Positions 1-7,536 of a stretch of 37,985 bases of DNA are shown piece after piece. Under the pieces are notes generated by a model, which was not told the DNA's origin, did not search any database, and saw nothing but the letters and a program-made list of their open reading frames with translations. The stretch is from positions 1 to 37,985 of the forward strand of contig JALERW010000007.1 of the NCBI GenBank assembly GCA_022763925.1. Reading direction: 5' to 3'. The stretch comes from Lachnospiraceae bacterium (GTDB lineage: Bacteria; Bacillota; Clostridia; Lachnospirales; Lachnospiraceae). Positions within the stretch are counted from its first letter, which is position 1, and each line of letters opens with the position of its first letter. A program made the position numbers and the translations under genes.

Positions 1-276
1 TACATTGGCATAATCACAGCCGAAGAGCTTTTTGGCCCTCTCGATCGCCAGATTTTCCACCACATCCATGTTCTCACATCCGCCGTAATATCTCTTTCCC
101 GGATATCCTTCTGCATATTTATTCGTCATGGGGCTTCCCATGGATGCCATAACCGCCTTGCTCACCCAGTTCTCTGATGCAATCAGTTCGATATGGCTGT
201 TCTGCCGCTCCAGCTCATCGCTGATCGCCTTTGCAACTTCCGGGTCTGTTTTCTGAATCTCTTCAAAACTGTACAT
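1..276 (-). CDS. glyA: Serine hydroxymethyltransferase, N-terminal part (runs off the left edge)
   Basis: The 92 visible codons give the start of a PLP-dependent serine hydroxymethyltransferase, the cytosolic enzyme that interconverts serine and glycine while loading a one-carbon unit on tetrahydrofolate. Visible family motifs are IELIASEN, the [21 protein letters not shown] stretch (conserved TNKYAEGYP) and [19 protein letters not shown]. The PLP lysine lies beyond the edge. I chose the ATG at 276 because GGAGG sits 11 nt upstream. An in-frame ATG at 285 leaves only 2 nt after GGAGG. The gene is divergent from the DUF1294 gene and has a good sigma-A promoter at 309-337. Confidence 0.95.
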   Translation of the reverse strand, partial: MYSFEEIQKTDPEVAKAISDELERQNSHIELIASENWVSKAVMASMGSPMTNKYAEGYPGKRYYGGCENMDVVENLAIERAKKLFGCDYANV

Positions 277-308
277 ATCCCTCATTACCTCCGTTCTTTT
301 TGCTACCC

Positions 309-337
309 ATTATATCACCGCGCTAAAGGAATAGCAA
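309..337 (-). promoter_or_regulatory. Sigma-A promoter of glyA
   Basis: On the minus strand there is a -35 TTGCTA (332-337), a 17-nt spacer and a perfect -10 TATAAT (309-314), placed 33 nt upstream of the chosen glyA start. It lies back to back with the promoter of the plus-strand gene: the two -35 boxes are 9 bp apart. Confidence 0.8.
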
Positions 338-346
338 AGGTTTTCT

Positions 347-375
347 TTGTCTTTTGCCGGGAAACACAGTATAAT
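347..375 (+). promoter_or_regulatory. Sigma-A promoter of the DUF1294 gene
   Basis: TTGTCT (347-352), a 17-nt spacer and a perfect TATAAT (370-375) precede the ATG at 411. A transcript starting near 382 would have a short leader of about 29 nt containing the AAGGAG ribosome binding site. Confidence 0.75.
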
Positions 376-410
376 TACGGATAAAGACATATCAAAAAGG
401 AGCTATTTTT

Positions 411-683
411 ATGAAACTTCAAAATCTTCTGATTATTTATCTTGCGGTAATGAATATCCTCGGTTTTGCCCTCATGGGAATCGACAAATCCCGGGCAAGA
501 AAAGGCAAATGGCGCATCCGGGAGCGTACCCTGTTCCTGTTCTCCCTGCTGGGAGGGAGCATTGGGACCCTGACCGGAATGTATGTGTTCCGCCACAAAA
601 CAAAACACTGGTATTTTGTCATCGGAATGCCCCTTATTCTGATCATTCAGCTTGCACTTACCCTGTGGCTGAAGCTTCAATGA
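411..683 (+). CDS. DUF1294 family small membrane protein
   Basis: This 90-residue protein matches the DUF1294 family (often found as a C-terminal domain after a cold-shock domain; here it stands alone). It has a hydrophobic segment at about 5-24, a basic loop with the family signature MGIDKSRARKGKWRIRE at about 22-38, a segment at about 41-60 containing LLGGSIGTLTGMYVFRHKTKH, and a last helix at about 66-86. The function of the family is unknown; location should be the cytoplasmic membrane. AAGGAG lies 8 nt before the ATG. It has its own promoter and converges on the copper genes. Confidence 0.85.
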   Translation: MKLQNLLIIYLAVMNILGFALMGIDKSRARKGKWRIRERTLFLFSLLGGSIGTLTGMYVFRHKTKHWYFVIGMPLILIIQLALTLWLKLQ

Positions 684-728
684 CTGTCTTTTTTCAGTTT
701 ATTTGTAAAGAAAATCTGGGCGATAAAA

Positions 729-768
729 CAGCGCCGACGGAGCCTCTTGATCCGCTCCTCCGACGCTG
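729..768 (-). terminator. Terminator of the copper operon
   Basis: A 15-nt imperfect inverted repeat (arms 729-743 and 754-768) is followed on the minus strand by UGUUUUAU. Two of the three mismatches become G-U pairs only in the minus-strand RNA, so it mainly serves the copA/HMA genes. On the plus strand it is followed by CTTTCTTTT and may also stop the DUF1294 transcript. Confidence 0.7.
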
Positions 769-790
769 CTTTCTTTTATCTTTCTCTTTT

Positions 791-1000
791 TTACTGAACA
801 GACACTACCGTATAATCCTGATCCTCCACTGCCTTTTTCAGCACATCGTCTGCGACAGCCTCTTTCAGGGTCACAACTGCGGTCCCGCTCTCATGGCTCA
901 CTGCAGCAGCTTCCACAGCCGGAAGGGCTTCCAGCGCTTTTTTTACTCTTGCCTCACAGTGTCCGCACATCATTCCTTCAATTTTCATTGTCTTTTCCAT
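791..1000 (-). CDS. CopZ-like heavy-metal-associated domain (possible internal start; C-terminal domain of the broken copA)
   Basis: From the ATG at 1000 this gives a 69-residue HMA domain with ferredoxin-like fold and the metal-binding MCGHC motif, matching Cu(I) chaperones of the CopZ/Atx1 type. It is in frame with the upstream copA C-terminal remnant with no stop between them, so in the intact gene it was probably the C-terminal metal-binding domain of the pump. A usable site, AAGGAG with about 9 nt to the ATG, could still give a separate CopZ-like protein. Whether it is translated on its own is an inference. Confidence concerns the domain identity and a possible independent product. Confidence 0.6.
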   Translation of the reverse strand: MEKTMKIEGMMCGHCEARVKKALEALPAVEAAAVSHESGTAVVTLKEAVADDVLKKAVEDQDYTVVSVQ

Positions 1001-1493
1001 AATTTCATTCTCCTTTTCTTTTCCCTTTTGAGTATTTCTTTTCTCTCTTATCTTTTTATCTTTTTTCGCGTCGCGGATAGGAAAGAAATTCAGCCGCAGC
1101 GCGTTGGATACCACGCAAAAGCTGGACAGGCTCATGGCTGCCGCCCCGAACATGGGGTTTAACTTCCATCCGAAGATGGGGATCCAGACACCAGCTGCCA
1201 GAGGAATTCCGATCACATTGTAGAAGAAGGCCCAGAACAGATTCTCATGAATGTTCTTAAGGGTGGCCCGGCTTAAACGGATGGCCTTTGGCCCCTCCCT
1301 TCAGGGCCGCGCCGTAACCTGCCTCCTCCACAGCCCGGATCACCGCCTCTGCCGACACCTCACCTTCAACACCCATGGAATTGGTCAGCAGGTTCACGGA
1401 GCAGGCGGTCACACCGGGAACCCTGGATACTGCTTTTTCCACCCGGGTACTGCAGGCGGCACAGCTCATTCCGGTCACTGTATACTGTTCCAT
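791..1493 (-). pseudogene. copA: Copper P1B-type ATPase with large internal deletion
   Basis: The 5' part (1493 to about 1290) encodes the N-terminal HMA domain of a copper-exporting ATPase, with its MSCAACS metal site. The 3' part (from about 1288 down) encodes the end of the pump, [10 protein letters not shown] through [16 protein letters not shown] and the last two membrane helices, then an in-frame C-terminal HMA domain. Everything between is missing: membrane helices 1-6 with the CPC site, the actuator domain, the DKTGT phosphorylation site and the ATP-binding domain, roughly 550-600 codons. The two parts are in different frames, so translation from the N-terminus stops at 1257 after 78 residues. 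The promoter, operator and AGGAGG site are intact. An assembly collapse is the main alternative. Confidence 0.9.
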
Positions 1494-1573
1494 TTTCTTA
1501 ACCTCCTGTTTCTATTATAAAATAGCTGATGGACACATGGTATTGTTTTATATATTTCCCTTTTCTGTCTCGT

Positions 1574-1602
1574 ATTATATACCCCTTCGGGGTATATATC
1601 AA
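1574..1602 (-). promoter_or_regulatory. copA promoter with CsoR-like operator between -35 and -10
   Basis: On the minus strand TTGATA (1597-1602), a 17-nt spacer and TATAAT (1574-1579) form a near-consensus promoter. A perfect inverted repeat with 10-bp arms, tatatacccc / ggggtatata, spans 1576-1598 with a 3-nt centre and fills the spacer. GC-rich ATACCCC/GGGGTAT palindromes between promoter boxes are the known style of Cu(I)-sensing CsoR operators in Firmicutes. No csoR gene is in the window, so the regulator is inferred. Confidence 0.8.
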
Positions 1603-1651
1603 TACATTCAGGACCGCTTTGTAAAACAAGCTTCATATGCACCCTTAAACA

Positions 1652-1679
1652 AACGGCCCGCGAAAATTCGCGGGCCGTT
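1652..1679 (-). terminator. Terminator of the hisS-aspS transcript
   Basis: Perfect 13-bp inverted repeat (1652-1664 / 1667-1679, core cggcccgcg) about 28 nt past the aspS stop, followed on the minus strand by TTTGTTT. It separates the aminoacyl-tRNA synthetase genes from the copper promoter. Confidence 0.85.
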
Positions 1680-1706
1680 CCTGTAAGAGTTTTCTATTTC
1701 TGTTCT

Positions 1707-3497
1707 TTACATTTCTTTCTTCACAACTGCAATCTCCAGCTCATTAAGCTGCTTCGGATCCACCGCATCCGGTGCACCGGACATGAGGCAGGACGCATCC
1801 TTCACCTTCGGGAAAGCAATGACCTCACGGATGGAGTCCTCCTGTGCCATCAGCATGATCAGGCGGTCCAGGCCGTAGGCCAGTCCTGCGTGAGGCGGCA
1901 CACCATATTTGAAGGCATCCAGAAGGAAGCCAAACTGATTCTGTGCCTGCTCTTTCGTAAAGCCCAGCACCTCAAACATCTTAGACTGAATATCGTTCTG
2001 ATGGATACGGATACTTCCTCCTCCGATCTCCGTGCCGTTTAAAGTAATATCATAAGCCTTTGCGCGGACAGCTCCCGGATCCGTATCCAGCTTATCCAGA
2101 TCCTCCTCCATGGGCATGGTAAATGGATGATGCATGGCCACGAAACGGTTCTGGTCTTCAGACCACTCCAGCAGGGGGAATTCTGTGATCCACATAAATT
2201 TGTATTCATCCTTGTGAAGAAGTCCAAGGCTCTTTGCGATTTCCAGACGAAGCGCCCCCAGCACATCCCAGACTACTTTATTTTTATCTGCGGCAAAGAG
2301 CAGCAGGTCGCCCGGTTTTCCGTCCATGGCTTCCACCAGGGCATGCAGCTCCTCTTCTGTCATAAATTTTGCGAAAGAAGACTTGTAGCTGCCGTCTTCA
2401 TTGATACACAGGTAAGCCAGGCCCTTTGCGCCGTAAGTCTTTGCAAATTCCACCAGGGCGTCAATTTTCTTTCTCGGCATACTGCCCTGTCCTTCAGCAT
2501 TAATGCCCCTTACGGAACCGCCGGCAGCCAGAGCTCCCGTGAATACACCAAAGCCGCAGTCCTTCACGATTTCGGATACATCCTTTAATTCCATGCCAAA
2601 CCGGGTATCCGGCTTATCGGAACCGAAGCGGTCCATAGCCTCCTGCCAGGTCATCCGCGGAATCGGCAGCGGAACCTCCACACCGATAGCCTCTTTAAAA
2701 ATCCTGGCCAGCAGACGCTCATTTACGTCAATGACATCATCGATGTCCACGAAGGAAAGCTCCATATCGATCTGGGTAAATTCCGGCTGACGGTCTGCAC
2801 GCAGATCCTCGTCCCGGAAGCATTTTGCGATCTGGAAATACCGGTCATAGCCGGAACACATCAACAGCTGCTTAAAAAGCTGCGGAGACTGAGGCAGAGC
2901 ATAAAAGCTTCCCGGATGTACACGGCTGGGCACCAGATAGTCTCTGGCTCCTTCCGGGGTACTCTTGATAAGGATCGGGGTCTCAATTTCCAGGAATCCT
3001 TCCTCCGCCATAAATTTGCGCACTTCTGTGGCCACCTTGCTGCGAAGCATCAGATTTCTCTGAAGGTTCGGTCTTCTCAGATCCAGATAACGGTATTTCA
3101 GGCGAACCTCATCCCTGGTCTGAATATTCTCCTCGATAGGGAACGGCGGGGTCTCCGATTCGGAAAGAATCCTAAGCTCATGGGCCTGTACCTCGATCTC
3201 ACCCGTTGCCAGATTTTCATTCACAGCGCCCGCACGCCTTACAACCTTTCCGGTAACCGCAACCACAAACTCACTCCGGAGGGCTGCTGCCTTCTCCATG
3301 CCTTCCTCCGACACATCCTTACTGTCAAATACGATCTGTAAAATGCCGGAACGATCACGAAGATCGATAAAAATCAGGTTCCCCAGATTTCTTCTCTTCT
3401 GCACCCATCCCATGACAGTCACAATTTCCCCTATATTTGCATTTGATACTTCTGTACATCTGTGGCTCCTCTTCATGCCACGCATTGACTCAGCCAT
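1707..3497 (-). CDS. aspS: Aspartate--tRNA ligase
   Basis: This 596-residue class IIb synthetase charges tRNA-Asp in the cytoplasm. The order is the OB-fold anticodon domain (about 1-110, with MGWVQKRRNLG), the catalytic core with motif 2 FRDEDLRADRQPEFTQID near 225, the bacterial GAD insertion (about 290-430), and motif 3 GLAYGLDRLIML near the C-terminus. Full bacterial length of about 590 is kept. The start at 3497 has GGAGG 10 nt upstream. It lies 34 nt after hisS and is probably co-transcribed with it. Whether it also acts on tRNA-Asn cannot be read from this window. Confidence 0.97.
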   Translation of the reverse strand: MAESMRGMKRSHRCTEVSNANIGEIVTVMGWVQKRRNLGNLIFIDLRDRSGILQIVFDSKDVSEEGMEKAAALRSEFVVAVTGKVVRRAGAVNENLATGEIEVQAHELRILSESETPPFPIEENIQTRDEVRLKYRYLDLRRPNLQRNLMLRSKVATEVRKFMAEEGFLEIETPILIKSTPEGARDYLVPSRVHPGSFYALPQSPQLFKQLLMCSGYDRYFQIAKCFRDEDLRADRQPEFTQIDMELSFVDIDDVIDVNERLLARIFKEAIGVEVPLPIPRMTWQEAMDRFGSDKPDTRFGMELKDVSEIVKDCGFGVFTGALAAGGSVRGINAEGQGSMPRKKIDALVEFAKTYGAKGLAYLCINEDGSYKSSFAKFMTEEELHALVEAMDGKPGDLLLFAADKNKVVWDVLGALRLEIAKSLGLLHKDEYKFMWITEFPLLEWSEDQNRFVAMHHPFTMPMEEDLDKLDTDPGAVRAKAYDITLNGTEIGGGSIRIHQNDIQSKMFEVLGFTKEQAQNQFGFLLDAFKYGVPPHAGLAYGLDRLIMLMAQEDSIREVIAFPKVKDASCLMSGAPDAVDPKQLNELEIAVVKKEM

Positions 3498-3531
3498 TGT
3501 TGCGATTCCTCCATTTGTTTATACATAATTC

Positions 3532-4773
3532 CTAAAACAGCTCTGAAATCTTATCCAGGGCCACTTCCGTCTGCTCACCGGTCTCCATGTCCTTCACTCT
3601 CGCCAGATTGCCAGCCAGCTCCTCACTTCCGATGATGACCGTCTTCTTCGCTCCGATCTTGTTGGCATATTTCATCTGGGCCTTCACGCTTCGGTCCATG
3701 TAGTCCGTCTCCACAATAATGCCGTGACTGCGGATCTCATTCACCAGCTTATAGGCCTTTGCCTTCGCTTCCTTTCCCAGAATCCCCACATACAGGGCCA
3801 CCGGCTCCTGAGGCGGAAGCTCTACCCCTTCCTTCTCCAGGAAATATAAAATCCGCTCGATGCCCATGCCGAAGCCCACCGAAGGGATATCCTGCTTTTC
3901 ATCGATCTCATGGATCAGGCCGTCATAGCGTCCGCCTCCGCAGAGGGTAAATCCATCCTCATTGACAAACTCAAATACGGTCTTCGTATAATAATCCAGT
4001 CCGCGGACAATTCCCGTATCCACTTCATAAGGAATCTCCAGCTCATTAAGCAGAGCTTTCAGTTCCTCAAAATGCTCCCGGCATTCATCATCCAGGTAAT
4101 CAATGGTGCGAGGCGCGTCGGCCACTACCTTTTTACAGGCATCCACCTTACAGTCAATCACACGCAGAGGATTCTTCTGCATCCGCTCCCGGCAGGTGGG
4201 GCACAGCTCCACCTCATGCTGCTTCAGATAGGAAAGCAGGGCGTCATTATAGGTCTTACGGCAGTTTTTACAGCCGATACTGTTGATATGAAGCTTCGCA
4301 TCCTTTAATCCCAGCTTCCGGATCAGTGTCGTCACAAGGGTGATCAGCTCTACCTCCGCCAGAGGACTTTTGGATCCTACAAATTCCACACCGAACTGAT
4401 GATGCTGTCTTAATCTTCCGCTCTGAGGCTTCTCATATCGGAACGCCTGGGTTACATAATATAACTTGGTGGGCGCCGGCTGCGCATACATATTATGCTC
4501 CAGATATGCCCGCATCACGCCCGCCGTCCCTTCCGGCTTCAGCGTAATACTGCGGTCTCCCTTATCGGTAAATGTGTACATTTCCTTCTGCACCACATCC
4601 GTGGTCTCTCCCACGCCTCTCTGGAAGAGAACCGTATGCTCAAACATCGGTGTGATAATCTCTGTCATATTATAAGTCTTGGCCAGGTCTCTGGCGATCT
4701 TCTCCACAACCGTACGCTTGTGCATGGCTTCCCCGTACCAGTCCTGAACGCCTCTCGGTGCCTGTGTAATCAT
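3532..4773 (-). CDS. hisS: Histidine--tRNA ligase
   Basis: A 413-residue class IIa synthetase that charges tRNA-His. Visible motifs are [10 protein letters not shown] at the N-terminus, motif 2 [17 protein letters not shown], the histidine-A signature [12 protein letters not shown], the GGGRYDGL glycine loop, motif 3 GFGMGIERI and a C-terminal anticodon domain from about 320. A CxxC pair of cysteine couples (CKNC, CPTC) in the insertion domain is usual for clostridial forms. Its ATG overlaps the TGA of the upstream hemZ-like gene by 4 nt, so translation is coupled. No T-box leader fits in front of it because it is internal to the operon. Confidence 0.97.
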   Translation of the reverse strand: MITQAPRGVQDWYGEAMHKRTVVEKIARDLAKTYNMTEIITPMFEHTVLFQRGVGETTDVVQKEMYTFTDKGDRSITLKPEGTAGVMRAYLEHNMYAQPAPTKLYYVTQAFRYEKPQSGRLRQHHQFGVEFVGSKSPLAEVELITLVTTLIRKLGLKDAKLHINSIGCKNCRKTYNDALLSYLKQHEVELCPTCRERMQKNPLRVIDCKVDACKKVVADAPRTIDYLDDECREHFEELKALLNELEIPYEVDTGIVRGLDYYTKTVFEFVNEDGFTLCGGGRYDGLIHEIDEKQDIPSVGFGMGIERILYFLEKEGVELPPQEPVALYVGILGKEAKAKAYKLVNEIRSHGIIVETDYMDRSVKAQMKYANKIGAKKTVIIGSEELAGNLARVKDMETGEQTEVALDKISELF

Positions 4774-6779
4774 CCTTCTTCCTCCTCTATTTTCATCTTG
4801 GTGTTTAATAAGCTTTCAATTCCCGACTCATGGATCACCCGCTGAAATGCCAGGAAAATTTCCATGTCGAAATTCTTGACCTCCTCAATCATCAGCTCCA
4901 TCGCCGTATCAATGTCAAATGCGCTGCGGTATCTCCGGTCAGAGGTCAGTGCAGCGAACACATCGCATACCCGGATGATCCGCGCAAGATACGGAATGTC
5001 CTCCCCGGAACGGTTCTCCGGATATCCCGACCCGTCGTAATTTTCATGGTGATAAAGCACGGCCTCCAATACCGGTTGCTCATAATCCCGTTCCTTCAGG
5101 ATCTCATAGCTGATTCTGGAATGAGTCCGCACGTACTTCATCTTCTCCACATTCAGCTCCGTCTTCTCATGACCGTACAAATAGTGGGAAAGCCTGAGCT
5201 TTCCGATATCATGAAGGAACCCAGCCACTGCCAGATGATGAAGCTCTTCGCCTGAAAGCCCCAGCTCCTCTCCCAGCCGATAGGACAGATTGCTGACACA
5301 GATCCCGTGGGCAATCTCCCGCTCCAGATCCTCATGAACGATCGGCTCCAGCTCCCGGCTTCCGCCCAGGGGATTCTTCTGAAAGAAATCCCGCTTTCGC
5401 TGAATCATCTCGTCAATTCTGGAAATATACTGCTCCACGTTCTTGACGTTCTCCACCCGCTCCATCCGGTTTTCTCCGGTAATGACAAGCTTCGTGGAGG
5501 CGCCGGCTCCCACTGCCGCGATGGTCTGCTTTTCCTCCATAATCAGTATATTGTAAATCCCGGCTTTGTCAACCTTTGCATACCCCACATTTTCAAAATT
5601 CCCGGCCATATTTTTCTGTCGGTACAGATAATAGGGCTTCAGCCCCATATCTGACGCATATCCGGAGGCCACCTCCATCATCCGGTGCATCTCCTCTTCG
5701 GATACCGCCTGATAATTCTGACGTTCCAGATTCAGCCTGGCTGCCCGCTTCACAGCCAGAGAGTGTATCGTAACACTGTCAGGTGCCAGCGCCTTCAGCT
5801 CTTCCATCGTCCCGCGCACATCCTCTGCTGTCTCTTGCGGAAGTCCCAGAATCATATCCATATTAATATTATCAAATCCAAGACGTCTTGCCAGATCAAA
5901 GGCTTCCTTTGTCTGCTCCACCGTATGCCTGCGCCCGATCAGATCCAGCGTTTTGGGCTGCATGGACTGGGGATTAATGGATATTCTCGTGATATTATGC
6001 CGCTTCAGCACCAAAAGCTTTTCTTCGGTAATACTGTCCGGTCGCCCGGCTTCCACTGTAAACTCCTTCAGATGCTCATAGGAAAACGTCCGTTCCAGCT
6101 TGTACAGCAACCGGTCCATCTGATCCGCAGTCAGAGTGGTAGGCGTTCCGCCTCCTATATAGATGGTATCCAGAGGTTTTCCCTCAAAGATCTCTGCCGT
6201 GGCATCGATATCCCGAAACAGCGCATCAAGATACGCTTCGGCCAAATGTCCGTACCGTTCATATGGATAGGAGGAAAAGGAGCAGTACAGACAGATGGAA
6301 GGGCAGAAGGGGATTCCCACATACAGACTGTAGCCGTCCCGATAATCAATATCCCTTAAAATATGCCGTTCCCTCTTCGCAATATCTATGGCGAGCCTGG
6401 TTTTTTCCGGACTCGTATAATAAACCTCCTGCATATGAGCCGCAATATCCGCTTCCTCGATTCCTGCCTCCAGAAGCACCATCGGAATTTTCACCGGCCG
6501 TATTCCAGTCAGCGTCCCCCAGGGAAGCTGCTTCCCGGTCTGTTCGCAGAGCTGTCGGTACAGCTGCCGCTTCATGTGGCTCTTTTTATCCTTTCGGCTC
6601 TCCGGCCGGCAGCTCCACGTATCCTCCACGATCAGATCTGCCTTTCCGGCACAGCGCACCACAATTCCCGGCACATGCTGCTGCACCGTCACCGACGTAT
6701 CCTCTCCCGGATAAAATGCCCGGACCAGGGAATACACATCGTGCTTAAATTCTTCACTGTTTAACCTTATGTCTATCAT
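4770..6779 (-). CDS. hemZ: HemZ-like radical SAM protein fused to a C-terminal HD-GYP domain
   Basis: From the ATG at 6779 the product has 669 residues. Residues 1 to about 465 match HemZ, a HemN/HemW-like radical SAM protein: [11 protein letters not shown] near 90, the 4Fe-4S motif CPSICLYC (Cys159, 163, 166) and the SAM-binding GGGTPT near 210. The fourth cysteine of true HemN oxidases is replaced (CSF), so the coproporphyrinogen name is uncertain. Residues about 480-669 are an HD-GYP domain with HDIGK (523-527), HHE (577-579), DGSGYP and [13 protein letters not shown], the residues expected of an active cyclic-dinucleotide phosphodiesterase. Typical HemZ is near 490 residues. A longer reading from 6872 adds 31 residues unlike HemZ and has no good ribosome site. 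AGGTGG precedes the ATG at 6779. It overlaps hisS by 4 nt. Confidence 0.88.
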   Translation of the reverse strand: MIDIRLNSEEFKHDVYSLVRAFYPGEDTSVTVQQHVPGIVVRCAGKADLIVEDTWSCRPESRKDKKSHMKRQLYRQLCEQTGKQLPWGTLTGIRPVKIPMVLLEAGIEEADIAAHMQEVYYTSPEKTRLAIDIAKRERHILRDIDYRDGYSLYVGIPFCPSICLYCSFSSYPYERYGHLAEAYLDALFRDIDATAEIFEGKPLDTIYIGGGTPTTLTADQMDRLLYKLERTFSYEHLKEFTVEAGRPDSITEEKLLVLKRHNITRISINPQSMQPKTLDLIGRRHTVEQTKEAFDLARRLGFDNINMDMILGLPQETAEDVRGTMEELKALAPDSVTIHSLAVKRAARLNLERQNYQAVSEEEMHRMMEVASGYASDMGLKPYYLYRQKNMAGNFENVGYAKVDKAGIYNILIMEEKQTIAAVGAGASTKLVITGENRMERVENVKNVEQYISRIDEMIQRKRDFFQKNPLGGSRELEPIVHEDLEREIAHGICVSNLSYRLGEELGLSGEELHHLAVAGFLHDIGKLRLSHYLYGHEKTELNVEKMKYVRTHSRISYEILKERDYEQPVLEAVLYHHENYDGSGYPENRSGEDIPYLARIIRVCDVFAALTSDRRYRSAFDIDTAMELMIEEVKNFDMEIFLAFQRVIHESGIESLLNTKMKIEEEEG

Positions 6780-6897
6780 AATGCCACCTGCTGTATATCT
6801 GTTTTCCCATTTTAAAATACCGGGAGTCTCCTGGAAATCCCGCGTCCGGATTCCGGCATACTCCCGGTTCATTCATACATTTCTCATGCTTTTGTTT

Positions 6898-7527
6898 CTA
6901 CAGAAATGGATTGTTCTGCTTTTCATTTTCGATGCTTGTGGAGCCCATATGTCCGGGATATACCCTTGTAGACTCAGGCAAAACCATCAGCTTCTCTTTG
7001 ATGGAACGCACCAGGGCGGACATGCTGCCGGTGGGGAAATCCGTTCTTCCGACCGATTCCCAGAACAGGGTGTCGCCGCTGAACAGCAGATTCTCATCCG
7101 CCAGATAGTAGCAGCAGCCTCCTATGGTATGGCCCGGTGTGTGAAGAACCCGGATGGAAAAGCCTGCTGTCACGAGCAGCTCTTCATCCTTCACAAATCG
7201 GTCTGCCTTCACGGTAAAGGGCATCCCGATCATCGTGGACAGATTTCCCCTGGGATTTTCCAGGATCTGCTTCTCCTCCTCATGGGCAATAACCGGAATC
7301 CCATATTCCTTTCGAAGCTCTTCAACTGCCATGATATGGTCATAATGTCCGTGGGTCAGAAGAATTGCCGCCGGCTTTAAATTCTTTTCCTTCAGCTTCG
7401 CAGACAGCATCGGCGCATCATCCGCCGGATCGATGATGACCGTCTCCTGCGTCTGTGTATTGATCAGGAAATAACAGTTGGTTCCAACGGAGCCGCAGAG
7501 AACCCGCTCCACTTTACTTTTTCCCAT
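6898..7527 (-). CDS. MBL-fold metallo-hydrolase (glyoxalase II-like)
   Basis: This 209-residue protein is a metallo-beta-lactamase-fold hydrolase of the hydroxyacylglutathione-hydrolase-like group. The metal site THGHYDH (His59, His61, Asp63, His64) is followed by HTPGHT, the bridging aspartate in FSGDTLF and the last ligand in YPGHM. It is cytosolic and binds two metal ions, usually Zn or Fe. The substrate is unknown; in clostridia this gene commonly sits between relA and hemZ, as here. AGGAGG overlaps the relA stop, giving tight coupling over 9 nt. Confidence 0.92.
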   Translation of the reverse strand: MGKSKVERVLCGSVGTNCYFLINTQTQETVIIDPADDAPMLSAKLKEKNLKPAAILLTHGHYDHIMAVEELRKEYGIPVIAHEEEKQILENPRGNLSTMIGMPFTVKADRFVKDEELLVTAGFSIRVLHTPGHTIGGCCYYLADENLLFSGDTLFWESVGRTDFPTGSMSALVRSIKEKLMVLPESTRVYPGHMGSTSIENEKQNNPFL

Positions 7528-7536
7528 AAAATCCTC

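Noticed and set aside
1250..1300. Programmed frameshift in copA, as in E. coli copA/copA(Z).
   Set aside because: The two parts are not contiguous in the family: several hundred codons are missing between them, so it is a deletion and not just a frame change.
3498..4830. T-box riboswitch for hisS or aspS.
   Set aside because: hisS overlaps the upstream gene and aspS has only a 34-nt gap, so no leader of the needed size exists.
6780..6872. Extended N-terminus of the HemZ-like protein from 6872.
   Set aside because: The extra 31 residues do not resemble HemZ, and there is no convincing ribosome site there; AGGTGG precedes the ATG at 6779.
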